From Gracilaria domingensis (Eukaryota; Rhodophyta; Florideophyceae; Gracilariales; Gracilariaceae): a DNA stretch of 64,000 nt. The stretch spans positions 62,001 through 126,000 of the forward strand of contig VCMS01000033.1 in NCBI GenBank assembly GCA_022539475.1, given 5' to 3'. The position numbers were made by a program, and so were the translations under genes. Below, piece by piece: positions 1 through 9,720 of the stretch (positions are counted from its first letter, which is position 1; each line of letters opens with the position of its first letter). The notes below the pieces were generated by a model, which did no database searches, was not told the DNA's origin, and worked only from the letters and a program-made list of their open reading frames with translations.

Positions 1-220
1 ATACTATCCCTTCCTCTCTCGTCTTCTTCTGCAGGAGCACCTGTTAAATTAGAAGTACATGCGAGCCATTTGTGCTGACAGAGGCGCTCCCTCGCAAAGG
101 AGCCCTGCAATTCTTACTTCATATGGCTGTTTTCTTACTATTTCTCCAACAAGGTAACGCACCAGCACGACAACAACACACCAATCTTCTATCAGAAAGT
201 GAGACTACGGCGGGTGCAAG

Positions 221-581
221 CTAATGCACTCTGGAAGCGAAGGAATAGATCTCAACCGTAAGTCATGAACACCTTCTTCTTCTCCTCTTACTGCGGCCCT
301 GAACCGAAATATGTCGACACGTTTATGTTCGCCAACGCTGCGAGAACGCAAAGGCCTGGCTGTTGGTGAGGTTATCAGAAAGTGGCCCGAGAGGGGGCTG
401 GCCTTCCTTATGAGAGAGTTTTTCTTTCACGAGAAACGCTATGTTCTACGTCGGAATTGGGCTAGAATACCCGTAAACAGAGAGAGAGAGAGAGAGAAGC
501 TTATGCACAACTCTGGAAACGAAAGAATCGCTCTCAATCGTAAGTCATGAACACCTTCTTCTTCTCCTTTTACTGGGGCCC
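221..581. repeat. Pair of imperfect 80-bp direct repeats
   Basis: The copies at 221-301 and 500-581 are about 280 bp apart and share a core of some 45 nearly identical bases. The core contains a GTAAGT hexamer followed by a CT-rich tract and a GGCCCT box. Identity is lower at the 5' side, where a few small indels occur. The origin is unknown: a local duplication or the remains of a repeated element are both possible. Confidence 0.7.
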
Positions 582-962
582 TAAGTTCCCGCTTCCGAAT
601 CTAAGAGAGTGCTACCTATCTAGATAATAAAATATGAACCCATACTGTGCAACGACACTTCAGAGGTAGAATAATGTCACCTGGTTTCTTTCGCGGGAGC
701 ACAGTACGCGGATTTCTCTTATTATCGTGAGGTTTCCTACCGACCCCCAGCACCATAACGCTTTCATTCGCACCGTAGCTCATAAGCATGTTTGCACACC
801 TGTCTTACCCTTTGCTGTGTTCAATGAAAGCCGCCTGTCACGATCGATTTTCACTTATACTTCTGATTGTATCCATTTTCCTAGCTAGGAGAGTGAAAAG
901 GGCTGTCTTGGATTTTTAGAGGACGCCTAAGCGCGTCATGTGGATAGGATGTGACCCTTTAC

Positions 963-992
963 CCTTGTACTAGCCTACCTTGTACTAGCCTA
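963..992. repeat. 15-bp perfect tandem duplication
   Basis: The 15-mer CCTTGTACTAGCCTA occurs twice in direct succession, about 125 bp upstream of the ORF at 1117. This is probably replication slippage. Confidence 0.75.
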
Positions 993-1116
993 ATATTCTT
1001 TGTAAAAGGGTTACCAAGGGCGCAGCAACAGGTCTTATCTGTGTGGGATTTTTGCAATTTGTTCACCGTTCTTCTGTGAGGAGCGCAAGAAATGGAACAG
1101 ATGCAAGTACAAGGGT

Positions 1117-1683
1117 ATGGATGGTTCAGTGATCGCCGTGTTAACGATTCTCGCCTCTTGTTCTGAAACTGTAGAAATACTGGTGACGGCGGCATCTGCT
1201 GCAAGACAGGCGTCGAGTTCAGCCAAGATGTTTGAAGAAGATGGCGAAACCGGCTTGGCCGCTATGCGAATGCTTCGATGCGAAAAGCTTCTGAAGTCGC
1301 TTCGCGAGACGCTGCCGCTCATGAAGGCGAGCATCAAGAGAGCTCAGAATCTCGTTGATCCGGACTCGCATGCAACGCCAACAAAAGCAGCTGAGTGGAA
1401 TAAACTAGGTGATGCTTGGTGGCATGCGCGAGGGTGTACAATTCACGACATGCTGCATACAGTAGCAGCGCGAGAGCGTGCGGTTTCACGATTGCTATGC
1501 AGGGAAACTGGGGAGTGGGAGCTTTACGATTCATATGATGAGATAGTGAGGGAGATTGCGGACTTTGTCGAAGATCTGAGGAAGGAATGGGGGCGCTTGG
1601 TGAGCTACACAGAGGACTGGAAGGACATTGCTATTGCAGTGTTCAACGGAATTGGAGAGTCTGGGAGCTTGATCCCTTCTTGA
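1117..1683 (+). CDS. Hypothetical helical protein (188 aa)
   Basis: The ORF encodes 188 residues from an ATG and has no recognised family. It looks all-helical. A hydrophobic first helix (residues 4-25) is followed by an Ala/Ser-rich helix and several amphipathic helices rich in Leu, Arg and Glu. Aromatic residues cluster around residues 90-105 and 130-165. The pattern of four or more helices resembles, in general shape only, the N-terminal helical domain of the NLR-type protein at 12231-16565. No sequence motif proves a link. It stands alone, with no close neighbour on either side. It could be an orphan signalling domain, a gene fragment, or an exon of a larger gene whose other exons were not found. 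Expression is unproven. Confidence 0.5.
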   Translation: MDGSVIAVLTILASCSETVEILVTAASAARQASSSAKMFEEDGETGLAAMRMLRCEKLLKSLRETLPLMKASIKRAQNLVDPDSHATPTKAAEWNKLGDAWWHARGCTIHDMLHTVAARERAVSRLLCRETGEWELYDSYDEIVREIADFVEDLRKEWGRLVSYTEDWKDIAIAVFNGIGESGSLIPS

Positions 1684-3466
1684 CCACTGTTGAGATGGGA
1701 GTCTAGAAAGGCCATCATTCAGCAGCTGCGCCGTTCTACAGCGGATCTGTGTTGTTCGGGCCATCTTGACATAATGTCTCTGTGCTTTGGAAGGATGCTC
1801 ACGCATCGGGGCCTGCAACGGTTACCGCGTAACTGGTATGCACAGCTCGTGGTTAGTCGAAAGGATTGTATTGCAACATTATGCCATGCTCGGAGATGAG
1901 ACGTCAACGTACATTGGCAAAATCATCATAGATGTTGATATGAGTACACGTTCTTCATACTGCGATGATTGACAAAGGTGATTGGCGAGAACAACGTAAT
2001 GGGGTAGCTGGAACAGCGCTGAGCTCTCGGGTATGTGTGTTTACTGCGGGATAGTGAGGGTTAGTTGGAAGGTAACGGCAGAACTTGTAAGCATGGAGGC
2101 GTTGCCAAGTGTTTGCTCCCCTCCGAGTTAAAAAGTTGTCCGTACAGACAAGAGTTGTACGTCGGCGCATGAGTAACGAGAGAGGCGCTGTGTGTTGACA
2201 CAAAGTCTGCTGAGATGCGACGAAGGGGAGATGTGTTTCTCGCGGGTGATGATGAGCCGAGCGGCACGAACGTACGTTGATGAGTTGGATACGTTGCTTG
2301 AGGTTTATGAATAGCTGCTTCCATGTGGAACGCTGGAAGCGTGGAGCATATAACGTTGGGCGTATGCACGACTCAGCCGCCACGAACACGCTCGCAGCAG
2401 CCAAGTCTCGCACGCATGGGCCATCAAGGATGAGCTGGCACGCAAACGCCGTGTGACAGAACACGTTGGAGCGCTGCGTAACGTCGGGCGCACCAAACGG
2501 CGGCCGAAGAAAGCGCCACAGCGCGGGGCCGCGAATGCAAAAATTCAGGCCACGCACACACGCAACGGCAGCAGAACAAACAAACGCGCCGCGGCACTCG
2601 AGTCTGTTCGCGTCGGCGCGCCGTCCAGGTCACCGCGCCGCGCCGCAAGAGCGCGCGGTGACGCGCCGGCGCCCTTTCGCGCCGGTCACGCAGGGCGTGG
2701 AGCGAGGCAAACCGCGCCGCGCCAGCCGCCGCCGCCGCCGCGCGCATCATCTGCGGGCCGCCGCCCGCGCGCAGCACGCTGCGGGCGGCGCGCACGGCGC
2801 CCGATGACGGCGCCTTCGTCTGCGCGCGCGCACGCAATGAGAGCGGCGCTCTCAGAGCGCCGAGCGAGCGCTGACCAAATCGGCGCGCGGCGCCGCGAAC
2901 GGGCACGTTCTCACGTGACTGCGCCGCTAGCTGTTACGCACCGTGTGCCAAAACCTAAGCGCGCATCGGCCGCCAAAGTAACACTTTCTCTTGCACACAC
3001 CCCTTCGTGGCCAAAAGCGCCGCCGTCCCCAACCGTCAAACGTACGAGTCACGCTCTTGTTTGTCCAGTGCCATCCGATCGTATCCAGACTTTTGTGCTG
3101 CACGCCCCCAGTTCAATGCACGCCCACGCTGCACTCCGGCAAACATGTGACTGTTGAACAGCAGTAGTACCGGCGCGCGTGTAGGGCGCACCAGTAGAAG
3201 CTCAAAGTAACACTTCGTAGATAGACATGCTTATTCAAAACACACACAACAGCGTTTATTTCCCGTTTAGTCATTAGCATTACGTCACAGCAAAAAGTCC
3301 CAACTCCACCAATAAAATTATACCATCCCAACAAGACCGACAAGAATGGAACCAACTCTTTTTTCGTCAATAGAAGAACATTTCAACAGCAGCACGCACA
3401 ACACAAAACGCACCACTGCACGCAACCCAACCAATATCCAGCAGTCAAAACGCTACAACCGTAGTT

Positions 3467-3500
<34 letters not shown>

Positions 3501-3621
3501 TAGTAGAAGTGGCAGCACTAGTATACAAGCAGCAGTACAAGAGAAGAAAAAAACGATCAGCAACACACACAAGTCAAACAAACACACACACACAAAAAAA
3601 AAAAAACAGAGCCTCACGAGC
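1684..3621. other. GC-rich low-complexity intergenic stretch
   Basis: No supported gene. From about 2450 to 2950 the DNA is extremely GC-rich, so open frames appear on both strands with Arg/Ala-rich translations typical of chance. A GTA-type microsatellite and A-rich runs lie near the 3' end of the adjacent minus-strand PPR gene and probably belong to its 3' flank. Confidence 0.6.
3461..3510. repeat. GTA/TAG trinucleotide microsatellite
   Basis: More than a dozen near-perfect copies of the trinucleotide GTA occur, interrupted once by a TGG. The site lies about 110 bp beyond the stop codon of the PPR gene, in its likely 3' flank. Confidence 0.85.
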
Positions 3622-6030
3622 TCAAGCCAAGACAGCAACGGTGGAGCCCACGGGTAGGCTACAAAGCGCCGAGCGAACGCGCTCCTCCACTCTGAACTGA
3701 GCCTTGGGTGTCAGCGTCATGAAAACCTGATAGGCACTTTGCACTCTGCCTCCGTTAAAGCAGCAGGCAGTGAGCGTCACACCCACATTCTCCCACGTAT
3801 CCACTCGTCGATCCTTCATCTCATCATAAATAGGGATGGCATCCGCCGCCATGGAGCTACGGCAGCACGCGTCAATCAGCGCCGAGTACGAGACGGGATC
3901 CGGGTCCACGCGCTGCTTCCTCATCAGTTGATGTAGCTGCAGCGCAAGCTGTCCATCTCTTGTCTTGGCACACGCGCACGCAAACGCGTTGAACGTAACC
4001 CGCGTCGGCCGCACGCCCGAGGCAATCATCTCCTCCAGCACGCACCACGCCCTGCTGAGCTCACCCTGTCTGCCAAGAGCGTCAATGAGCGTGTTGTACG
4101 TAACCTCATCCGGTTGCACGCCAAACTGTCGCAGTTCCGACAACACTGTAAATGAGCGTTCAATGTCGCCGCAGCGGCCGCACACGGCCACGAGCGTATT
4201 GAGCGTGTACACATCCGGCTTGATGTTCTCGCTGCGCATCTGGTTGGATAGCTTGTATGCCAGTTGCAGGTTCTTGGTTCGCCCGCACGCGTCAATGAGC
4301 GCGTTGTACGAGACGGCGCACGGCTTGATGCCCGAGGCCACCATGCGGTTGAACACATCAAACGCCTTGTCCAGTCGCTCCGACTTGCCGCAGGCGTCAA
4401 TCAACGAGTTGTACGTGTGGCGGTCCGGCGTGTAGTTGTACGAGTTGGTCATGGAGTCCAGCGCCTCAAACGCCCTGGGCAGGTCTCGCGCACGGCCGCA
4501 CGCGGAAATGAGCGCGTTGAAGGTGACCTTGTCCGGGCGCAGACCCGACTGCAAAATCTCGCGATACACCTCGAAGGCGCGTTCCACCAGCTTGACGCGG
4601 CCGCAGGCGTCGATGAGCGCGTTGTACGCAAAAATGTCCGGGTGGATGTTGTTGGCCTTCATGCTGGCCAGCACCTGGAAGGCGCGGTGCGGCTGCCTGG
4701 CCTTGGAGCAGGCGTCGATGAGCGAGGCGTAGCACACGCGGTTGGGCTGGATGTTGTTGTGCTGCAGGCGGTGAAAGACGTCAAAGGCGCGGTCGACGTC
4801 GCGCGTCTTGGCGCAGGCGTCGATGAGGGTGCCGTAGGTGATGACGTCCGGCTTGCGGCCGGTGGTCTCCATCTCGTGCAGCAGGCGGAAGGCGTCGGCC
4901 TTGCGCGCGCGCTTGACGTACACCTTCATGAGCGCGTTGTAGGCGACGACGTTGGGCTGCACGCCGTCGTTGATCATGTCGCGCAGCGCGGCCTCGGCCT
5001 TGTGCAGGTTGCCGACGCGGCCAAAGGCCTCGATGAGCGCCGAGTAGGAAAAGGCGTTGGGCTGCACGCCGTGCGCGCGCATGCGGTTCATGCACTTTTC
5101 GGCGTTGGCGACGCGGCCGCTCTTGCCGTACGCGCAGATCATGATGGAGTAGGAGGCGACGTCGCGCTCGAGGCCGTTGCGGTCAAACTCGGCAAACAGC
5201 ATCTCGGCGTCGTGCAGGCGGTTGGCCTTGACGACGGCGTCCAGCAGCGAGTTGTAGTGGCGGGTGCGGAACAGGCGGCGCTGCGCGTTCTGGAACAAAA
5301 TGTCTCGCGCGCGGTCGATCTTGCGGCGGCGCAGGCAGTTTTCAAACTGGCGCACGACGTGCGGGTCGGAGCCGTTGTGCTGCTGCTGCGGCTGCGGCTG
5401 CTGCGGCTGCTGCGGCTGGTGGTGGTGGCGGTGGTTGTGGTGGTGGGCGGGCGTGGGCGAATTGGAGTGGGCTGGGGAGGTGGCGGCAGCGGTGGCGGCG
5501 GCATTGGCGCCGGGGGTGGAGGCGGCGCTGTCGGCGGCGGCCACCAGCGGCGACAGCGCGGCCGGTGACGCGCAGACCAGCGACAGCTGCGAGCGCGGCG
5601 CGGCGCGCTCGGGCGGCGGCGGCGGCGTTGGCGGCGGCTGCGGCGGCGAGTGCGGCTGGGCGTGGGGGCGGGGGTGGGCGGCGGGCTGCACGGTGGGGCA
5701 CAGCACGGCGTCGGCGGGCGGCGCGTGGTGCGGGTGCGGGTGCGGGTGCGGGTGCGGGTGCGGGTGCGGGTGCGCGGCGGGTCGCGGCTCGCGGCGGCGG
5801 CGCTTGGGGTCGTCGGCGGTCCACACGCCGGTGTTCGCCCAGATGGACTGCACGGGCTGCGGGGTGACGGGCGCGCCCCAGGCGGCGGCGACGGCGCGGT
5901 CGAGCGCGCGCGCGGCGGTGGCGTACGGCGCGCGCGGCGGCGGCTGCGCCGAGGTCTGCGACGCGGCGTGGCTGCGCACGAGCGCGGGCGGCGGCAGGAA
6001 GGCCGGCGCGTGCGCGCGCGGCGGGAACAT
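3622..6030 (-). CDS. P-class pentatricopeptide repeat (PPR) protein, probably organellar RNA-binding
   Basis: The protein has 802 aa. Residues 1 to about 225 are Pro/Ala/His/Gln-rich with an HP dipeptide run, consistent with a plastid or mitochondrial leader plus a disordered linker. From about residue 225 to 770 there are roughly fifteen regular 35-residue PPR motifs of the P class. Many carry a YNALIDACGR-like helix A, giving a very uniform solenoid. P-class proteins bind single-stranded organellar RNA to stabilise or process transcripts. The motif style, with the repeated signature LIDACG, recalls the algal and plant RbcL-mRNA stabiliser MRL1, but that identity is only an inference. No DYW or SMR domain is seen. 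The gene is head-to-head with TRMT13, 331 bp away. A C/T-rich leader precedes the ATG. Confidence 0.9.
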   Translation of the reverse strand: MFPPRAHAPAFLPPPALVRSHAASQTSAQPPPRAPYATAARALDRAVAAAWGAPVTPQPVQSIWANTGVWTADDPKRRRREPRPAAHPHPHPHPHPHPHPHHAPPADAVLCPTVQPAAHPRPHAQPHSPPQPPPTPPPPPERAAPRSQLSLVCASPAALSPLVAAADSAASTPGANAAATAAATSPAHSNSPTPAHHHNHRHHHQPQQPQQPQPQQQHNGSDPHVVRQFENCLRRRKIDRARDILFQNAQRRLFRTRHYNSLLDAVVKANRLHDAEMLFAEFDRNGLERDVASYSIMICAYGKSGRVANAEKCMNRMRAHGVQPNAFSYSALIEAFGRVGNLHKAEAALRDMINDGVQPNVVAYNALMKVYVKRARKADAFRLLHEMETTGRKPDVITYGTLIDACAKTRDVDRAFDVFHRLQHNNIQPNRVCYASLIDACSKARQPHRAFQVLASMKANNIHPDIFAYNALIDACGRVKLVERAFEVYREILQSGLRPDKVTFNALISACGRARDLPRAFEALDSMTNSYNYTPDRHTYNSLIDACGKSERLDKAFDVFNRMVASGIKPCAVSYNALIDACGRTKNLQLAYKLSNQMRSENIKPDVYTLNTLVAVCGRCGDIERSFTVLSELRQFGVQPDEVTYNTLIDALGRQGELSRAWCVLEEMIASGVRPTRVTFNAFACACAKTRDGQLALQLHQLMRKQRVDPDPVSYSALIDACCRSSMAADAIPIYDEMKDRRVDTWENVGVTLTACCFNGGRVQSAYQVFMTLTPKAQFRVEERVRSALCSLPVGSTVAVLA
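5735..5775. repeat. GGGTGC hexanucleotide tandem repeat inside the PPR gene
   Basis: Six to seven tandem GGGTGC units (plus strand) encode the His-Pro dipeptide run near residue 95 of the PPR protein. The repeat is in frame, so length changes would not shift the reading frame. Confidence 0.85.
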
Positions 6031-6361
6031 GGCGGCGGGTGGGTGGGGTCGGGGGGAGGGCGGAGGGAGGAGGGACTTGGCGGAAGACGCGCGTTCAAAA
6101 GCGGGGCGCGCGCGCGGGAGGCGGAGTGCATTGAGTGCGCGGCGCGCGCCAGCGCGCGGATTTAGCGGCGGCGCGGCGGCGCGCGCGGCGCGGCGGCCGC
6201 TGGCGCCGCCGCGTGCGGCGCCGCCGCGTGCGGCGCAGCCGTGGCGCCTCGCGTGACGGCGCCGTCACGCGGCGCGTCATGCGCGCCGTCGTCTGCGCTC
6301 CCCCCCGCGCCGCCGCCGTCGCCGCGCGCCGCGCGCCGCATCGGCGCACGCGGCACCCCCC
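6031..6361. promoter_or_regulatory. Shared upstream region of the divergent PPR and TRMT13 genes
   Basis: This 331-bp, extremely GC-rich spacer lies between two divergently read start codons. On the PPR side it reads as a C/T-rich leader next to the ATG. The tandem GCGCC-type words around 6170-6290 form many short inverted repeats. A bidirectional promoter is inferred from geometry only; no TATA box is evident. Confidence 0.4.
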
Positions 6362-7756
6362 ATGGCGCGCTGCGCGTTCGGCGGCGGCGCGCGCGCCTGC
6401 CGGCTGCCCGCGGCCGCGGGCGCGCGCTTCTGCGGCGCGCACGCGCCGGGGCGCCCGCCGTGCCCCGCGTGCGGCACGGCGCTGCGCGACGACGGCCGCG
6501 CGCTGGCGCGCCACCTGCGCCGCTGCCCGGCCGCGGCGCGCCGCCGCCGCCTGCAGCGCCAGCCGTGGGTGCGCCGCGACGCCAACCTGCGCGCGCCCGC
6601 CGCCGCGCACCCGCCGCGCGCGCCCGCCGCGCGCGCGGCGCCGCTGCCGCGCGCGGCGCTGGCGGCGCTGGCGCTGCTGGCGCCGCCCGCGCCGCCGCCG
6701 CCGCCGCTGCGCGAGGCCGCCGCGCTGCGCGCCGCGTGGGCCGACGCGCGCGACAGCTCGCTGCGCATGCAGCCGCGCCACTTTGAGCAGATGGCCGCGC
6801 TGGTGGCGCTGGCGCTGCGCGCGGCCGGCGCCGACGCTGCGCCGCCGGCGCCGGCGCCGGCGCCGCTGGTGGTGGAGGTGGGCGCCGGGCGCGCGTACAC
6901 GGCGCTGCTGGCGGCGCACGCGCTGCGGCTGCGCGGCGCGGCGCCGCACGTGGTGGTGGTGGACCGGCGCGCGCCGCGCTGGAAGGCGGACCGCACGCTG
7001 CGGCGCTGGGCGGCCGCGGGCGCGCTGCGCTCGTTTGCGCGCTGCGGCGGCGAGCTGGAGCACGTCGAGCTGCTGGCGCTGCCGCACGCCGCCGCCGCGC
7101 GCCACGTGCTGCTGCTGGGCAAGCACGCGTGCGGCGACGCCACCGACGCGTCGCTGCACGCCGCCGCGCGGCTGGCCGCGACGTCGCGCGCCGCGCGCCG
7201 CATCACGCTCGTGCTGGCGTGCTGCTGCCGCGCGCTGTGCTCGCCGCGCACGCACGTCGCCGACTGGTGGCGCGCGCGCGCGGCGCTGCCGCTCTACGCC
7301 GAGCTGTGCCGCCGCAGCGCGCGCGGCCTGCACGGCGGCGCCCAAGCTGTCGCCATCAGCGACGGCGACGCCATCAGCGACGGCGACGCCATCAGCGACG
7401 GCGACGCCATCAGCGACGGCGTCGCCCGAGGCGACGCCAGCAGCGACGGCGGCGCCCGAGGCGACGCCAGCAGCGACGGCGGCGCCCGAGGCGACGCCAT
7501 CAGCGACGGCGCCGCCCAAGGCGCCGCCAGCAGCGACGGCGGCGCCGCCCAAGGCGCCGCCGCCGCCATCAGTGACAGCGACGGCGCCACCGCGCGGCTG
7601 GCGCTGGACAACGCGCGCGCGCGCTGGCTCGCCGCGCAGCCCGGCTGGAGCGCGCACCTCTGCGCCTACACGCAGCTCAGCCCGGAGGGGCTGTGCATCG
7701 TCGCCTCGTGGCGCCGCGCGCCCGACCAGTCTGGTCCAACAACAACATCATCATAA
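6362..7756 (+). CDS. TRMT13: tRNA 2'-O-methyltransferase TRMT13 (Trm13)
   Basis: The protein has 464 aa. Residues 4-27 hold a CCCH-type zinc finger (CAFGG...CGAH) and residues 34-54 a CHHC finger of the U11-48K type (CPACG...HLRRCP), the paired fingers typical of Trm13. The Rossmann methyltransferase part follows, with a SAM loop VEVGAGRAY near residue 178, the family hallmark GKHACGDATD near 255 (usually SKHLCGxATD) and LACCCRALC near 285. Trm13 methylates the 2'-O of position 4 in certain tRNAs. Between the catalytic core and the C-terminal motif is an odd tandem insert of Ser-Asp-Gly-rich repeats (about residues 325-405). The gene ends 57 bp from the convergent eIF5 gene. Codon third positions are almost all G or C. 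Confidence 0.92.
   Translation: MARCAFGGGARACRLPAAAGARFCGAHAPGRPPCPACGTALRDDGRALARHLRRCPAAARRRRLQRQPWVRRDANLRAPAAAHPPRAPAARAAPLPRAALAALALLAPPAPPPPPLREAAALRAAWADARDSSLRMQPRHFEQMAALVALALRAAGADAAPPAPAPAPLVVEVGAGRAYTALLAAHALRLRGAAPHVVVVDRRAPRWKADRTLRRWAAAGALRSFARCGGELEHVELLALPHAAAARHVLLLGKHACGDATDASLHAAARLAATSRAARRITLVLACCCRALCSPRTHVADWWRARAALPLYAELCRRSARGLHGGAQAVAISDGDAISDGDAISDGDAISDGVARGDASSDGGARGDASSDGGARGDAISDGAAQGAASSDGGAAQGAAAAISDSDGATARLALDNARARWLAAQPGWSAHLCAYTQLSPEGLCIVASWRRAPDQSGPTTTSS
7345..7575 (+). repeat. In-frame SDG-type minisatellite in TRMT13
   Basis: Four near-perfect copies of GCCATCAGCGACGGCGAC are followed by about five 30-bp derivatives encoding the motif ASSDGGARGD and variants. 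All units are multiples of 3 bp, so the frame is kept. The insert sits within the C-terminal half of the methyltransferase, before its last conserved segment. Confidence 0.85.
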
Positions 7757-7813
7757 ACAAAAGTCCACAAACACTTTTACTACACACAAACGTTAAAAAC
7801 GCCTCACTCCTCC

Positions 7814-8489
7814 TCACTCCTCCTCCTCCTCCTCGTCGCTCTCCTCCTCGTCGCTCCCCTCCTCCTCCTCGTCCTCCTCCTCCGCGTTCTCCAGCCAGTC
7901 CACAATCACGCGCACCGCGTCCTTCACCTCCGCCTTGAGCGCCTCGCCGCGGAACCAGCGCACAATCACCTCCTCCTCCACCAGCCCCGCGTCGTAGCTC
8001 AGCTTGAGCACGTGCGGGAACATGGGCACCATGCGCTCGTCGTGCGCCGCCGCCCACTCAAAGTACTGCAGGAACGCCTGCTGCGCCTCCACCGCCATGG
8101 GCGCGCCCAGCTCGCGCAGCACCTGCAGCGCGCGCTCCGACACGCTGGCCTGGACCGCCGCCAGCGGCTCGTCCACCACCGCCGCCTTCACAATGCCCTG
8201 GATCGTGCCGTGCACGCCGAACAGCTTCTCCGACTTGGTGATCACCTTGCTGGCGCGCTTGCCGTCGTCAATGTACGCGCGCAGCTTGCGCACCTTGTTC
8301 CACTCGTCCACCGCGCCCGAGCGCTCCAGGATGCACGCCGCCGCGCCCAGCTCGCGCTGGCGCGCCTCCTGCGCCTCCTTGGACGTGTCCACGCTCCACT
8401 GCACGTTGTCGTCGTCGTTGTCGTCGTCGTTGTTGTCGCCGTCAAAGCCGCCGCCAAAATCCGCCGCCGAAAACTGCAGCTCGTCGTCG

Positions 8490-8533
<44 letters not shown>

Positions 8534-9130
8534 CTTGGCGGCCTTCTTGGCGGCCTTCCTCTTGCTGCGCTCGCTGTCGTCGCCGGCGGCGGCGGCGGCG
8601 GCATCGGCGGCGGCGGGCTCCAGCCCGGCGGCGCGGCGCGCCTTGGCGGCGCGGCGCGCAGCCTTGTCGCGCTTGGCGTCCACCTTCTTCTTGCGGCCGT
8701 CCGGCGGGTTGTTGACAATGTAGGTGCACAGCTTGTGCGTCATGTCGCACGCGCTCTCGGCGCCGCACGCGTTGCACAGCTGCGTGATGAGCCCGTTCTT
8801 CTTGACCTTGAGGTCCGTCTCCGGCAGCGAGCAGCTCTGGCACAGCACAAACATGTTGATGAACTTTTGCAGCGTGTCGGCCAGCACGGACTGGCTGAAC
8901 GAGCCGTTGACAATGTACACGCCGTCCGCGTCGTTGATCTTGGTCTGCGCGCACAGCTCGCAGCCGAAGAACTTGCACACGTAGCCGGGCGGGCGGTGCA
9001 GCGCGCGCGCCACCTCGACGCAGTTGACGATGCGCGTCTTGATGCCGTTGCCGCGGCCCTTGCCGATGACGGGCGGCATCTTGTAGCGGTTGAACTGGTC
9101 GTCGCCGCCTCCAATGTTGATGCTATCCAT
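7814..9130 (-). CDS. EIF5: Eukaryotic translation initiation factor 5 (eIF5)
   Basis: The protein has 438 aa. It is the GTPase-activating protein for eIF2 in the 43S pre-initiation complex. The N-terminal domain begins MDSINIGG and holds the arginine-finger region DQFNRYKMP, then GKGNGIKT-like and FFGCELCAQT signatures. A C4 zinc ribbon follows (CQSC...CNAC). A Lys/Ala-rich linker with a long glutamine run leads to the C-terminal W2/HEAT domain, which ends in an acidic, aromatic box (VDWLENAEEED) used to bind eIF2-beta and eIF3. The open frame extends 12 codons further upstream, but the ATG at 9130 gives the conserved eIF5 N-terminus. The usual family length is about 400-430 aa. It is convergent with TRMT13. 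Confidence 0.95.
8482..8532. repeat. CAG/CTG trinucleotide run (polyglutamine) in eIF5
   Basis: About fifteen consecutive CTG units on the plus strand read as CAG and encode a polyglutamine tract in the linker of eIF5, following a Lys/Ala-rich stretch. Animal and fungal eIF5 lack such a run at this site, as far as I recall. Confidence 0.85.
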
Positions 9131-9648
9131 GGCTGCTGCGGGTGTTGTGGCGTTGGGAACACACAAGTTACTGCGGTGGGGGGGGTAGCTGCACGTGTAG
9201 CGGGTGGTGGCGGGTGGTGGTTGTGGGTGTGGTTGTGGTTGTCATCCAGCGAGCAGCGGCGGCCGGGGGGGAAGACGTATAGACGCGCCAAAGGGGTGGC
9301 TGGTACGAAGCAACATACACGAAGGGGGGGGGGGGGGTTGGGTTGTGGGGGTGGGGGTGCGGCGGGGGGAGTGCGTGGAGAGCAGGGGGGTGCGGGGGGG
9401 GGGGGGGGGGGGTGCGGGTGCGGGAAAGGCGACGGGCACACAGCGGCGGTTGCGGGACGGGCGGCGTGCGGCCGGCAGCGGCGCAGCGCGCGCGGCCAAA
9501 TAAGTAGCGGCGCGCGCGGCGGACGCGGCGGACGCGGCGCGGCGCTGGCGCGGCGCTGGCGCGGCGCGGCGCGGCGCGGCGCGCGGCGGCGCTGACAGCG
9601 CGCACTTGTGGCGCGCCTTTTGCGCATTTTTTTTTTACTTTTTGGCTC
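9131..9648. other. eIF5 upstream region with long G runs
   Basis: No gene is seen. The plus strand has G tracts at about 9308-9320 and 9393-9412, separated by GGGT units, which read as C-rich leader on the eIF5 strand. G-quadruplex formation is possible. From 9470 to 9600 the DNA consists of short GCGCGGC words and probably joins the 3' flank of the Get3-like gene. Confidence 0.5.
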
Positions 9649-9684
9649 TCATTCCACCAGCTCGGCGGCCGCGCGCGGCGGCGC

Positions 9685-9720
<36 letters not shown>

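Larger units (their letters stand above)
1..1116. other. Left-end region without a supported gene
   Basis: No convincing coding region is seen. Short open frames here lack family signatures. The stretch carries a pair of direct repeats of about 80 bp (221-301 and 500-581) and a perfect 15-bp tandem duplication (963-992), each listed separately. A GA-rich run lies at 479-497. Confidence 0.6.

Noticed and set aside
2424-3157. Overlapping open frames on both strands in GC-rich DNA
   Set aside because: Arg/Ala-rich translations without motifs on either strand; stop codons are rare in such DNA by composition.
4264-6256. Long plus-strand frames opposite the PPR gene
   Set aside because: They mirror the 105-bp PPR periodicity and GC-rich codons; their Ala/Gly/Val-rich translations have no domain.
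6095-7657. 520-codon minus-strand frame opposite TRMT13
   Set aside because: It is an artefact of extreme GC content. TRMT13 on the plus strand has full family signatures.
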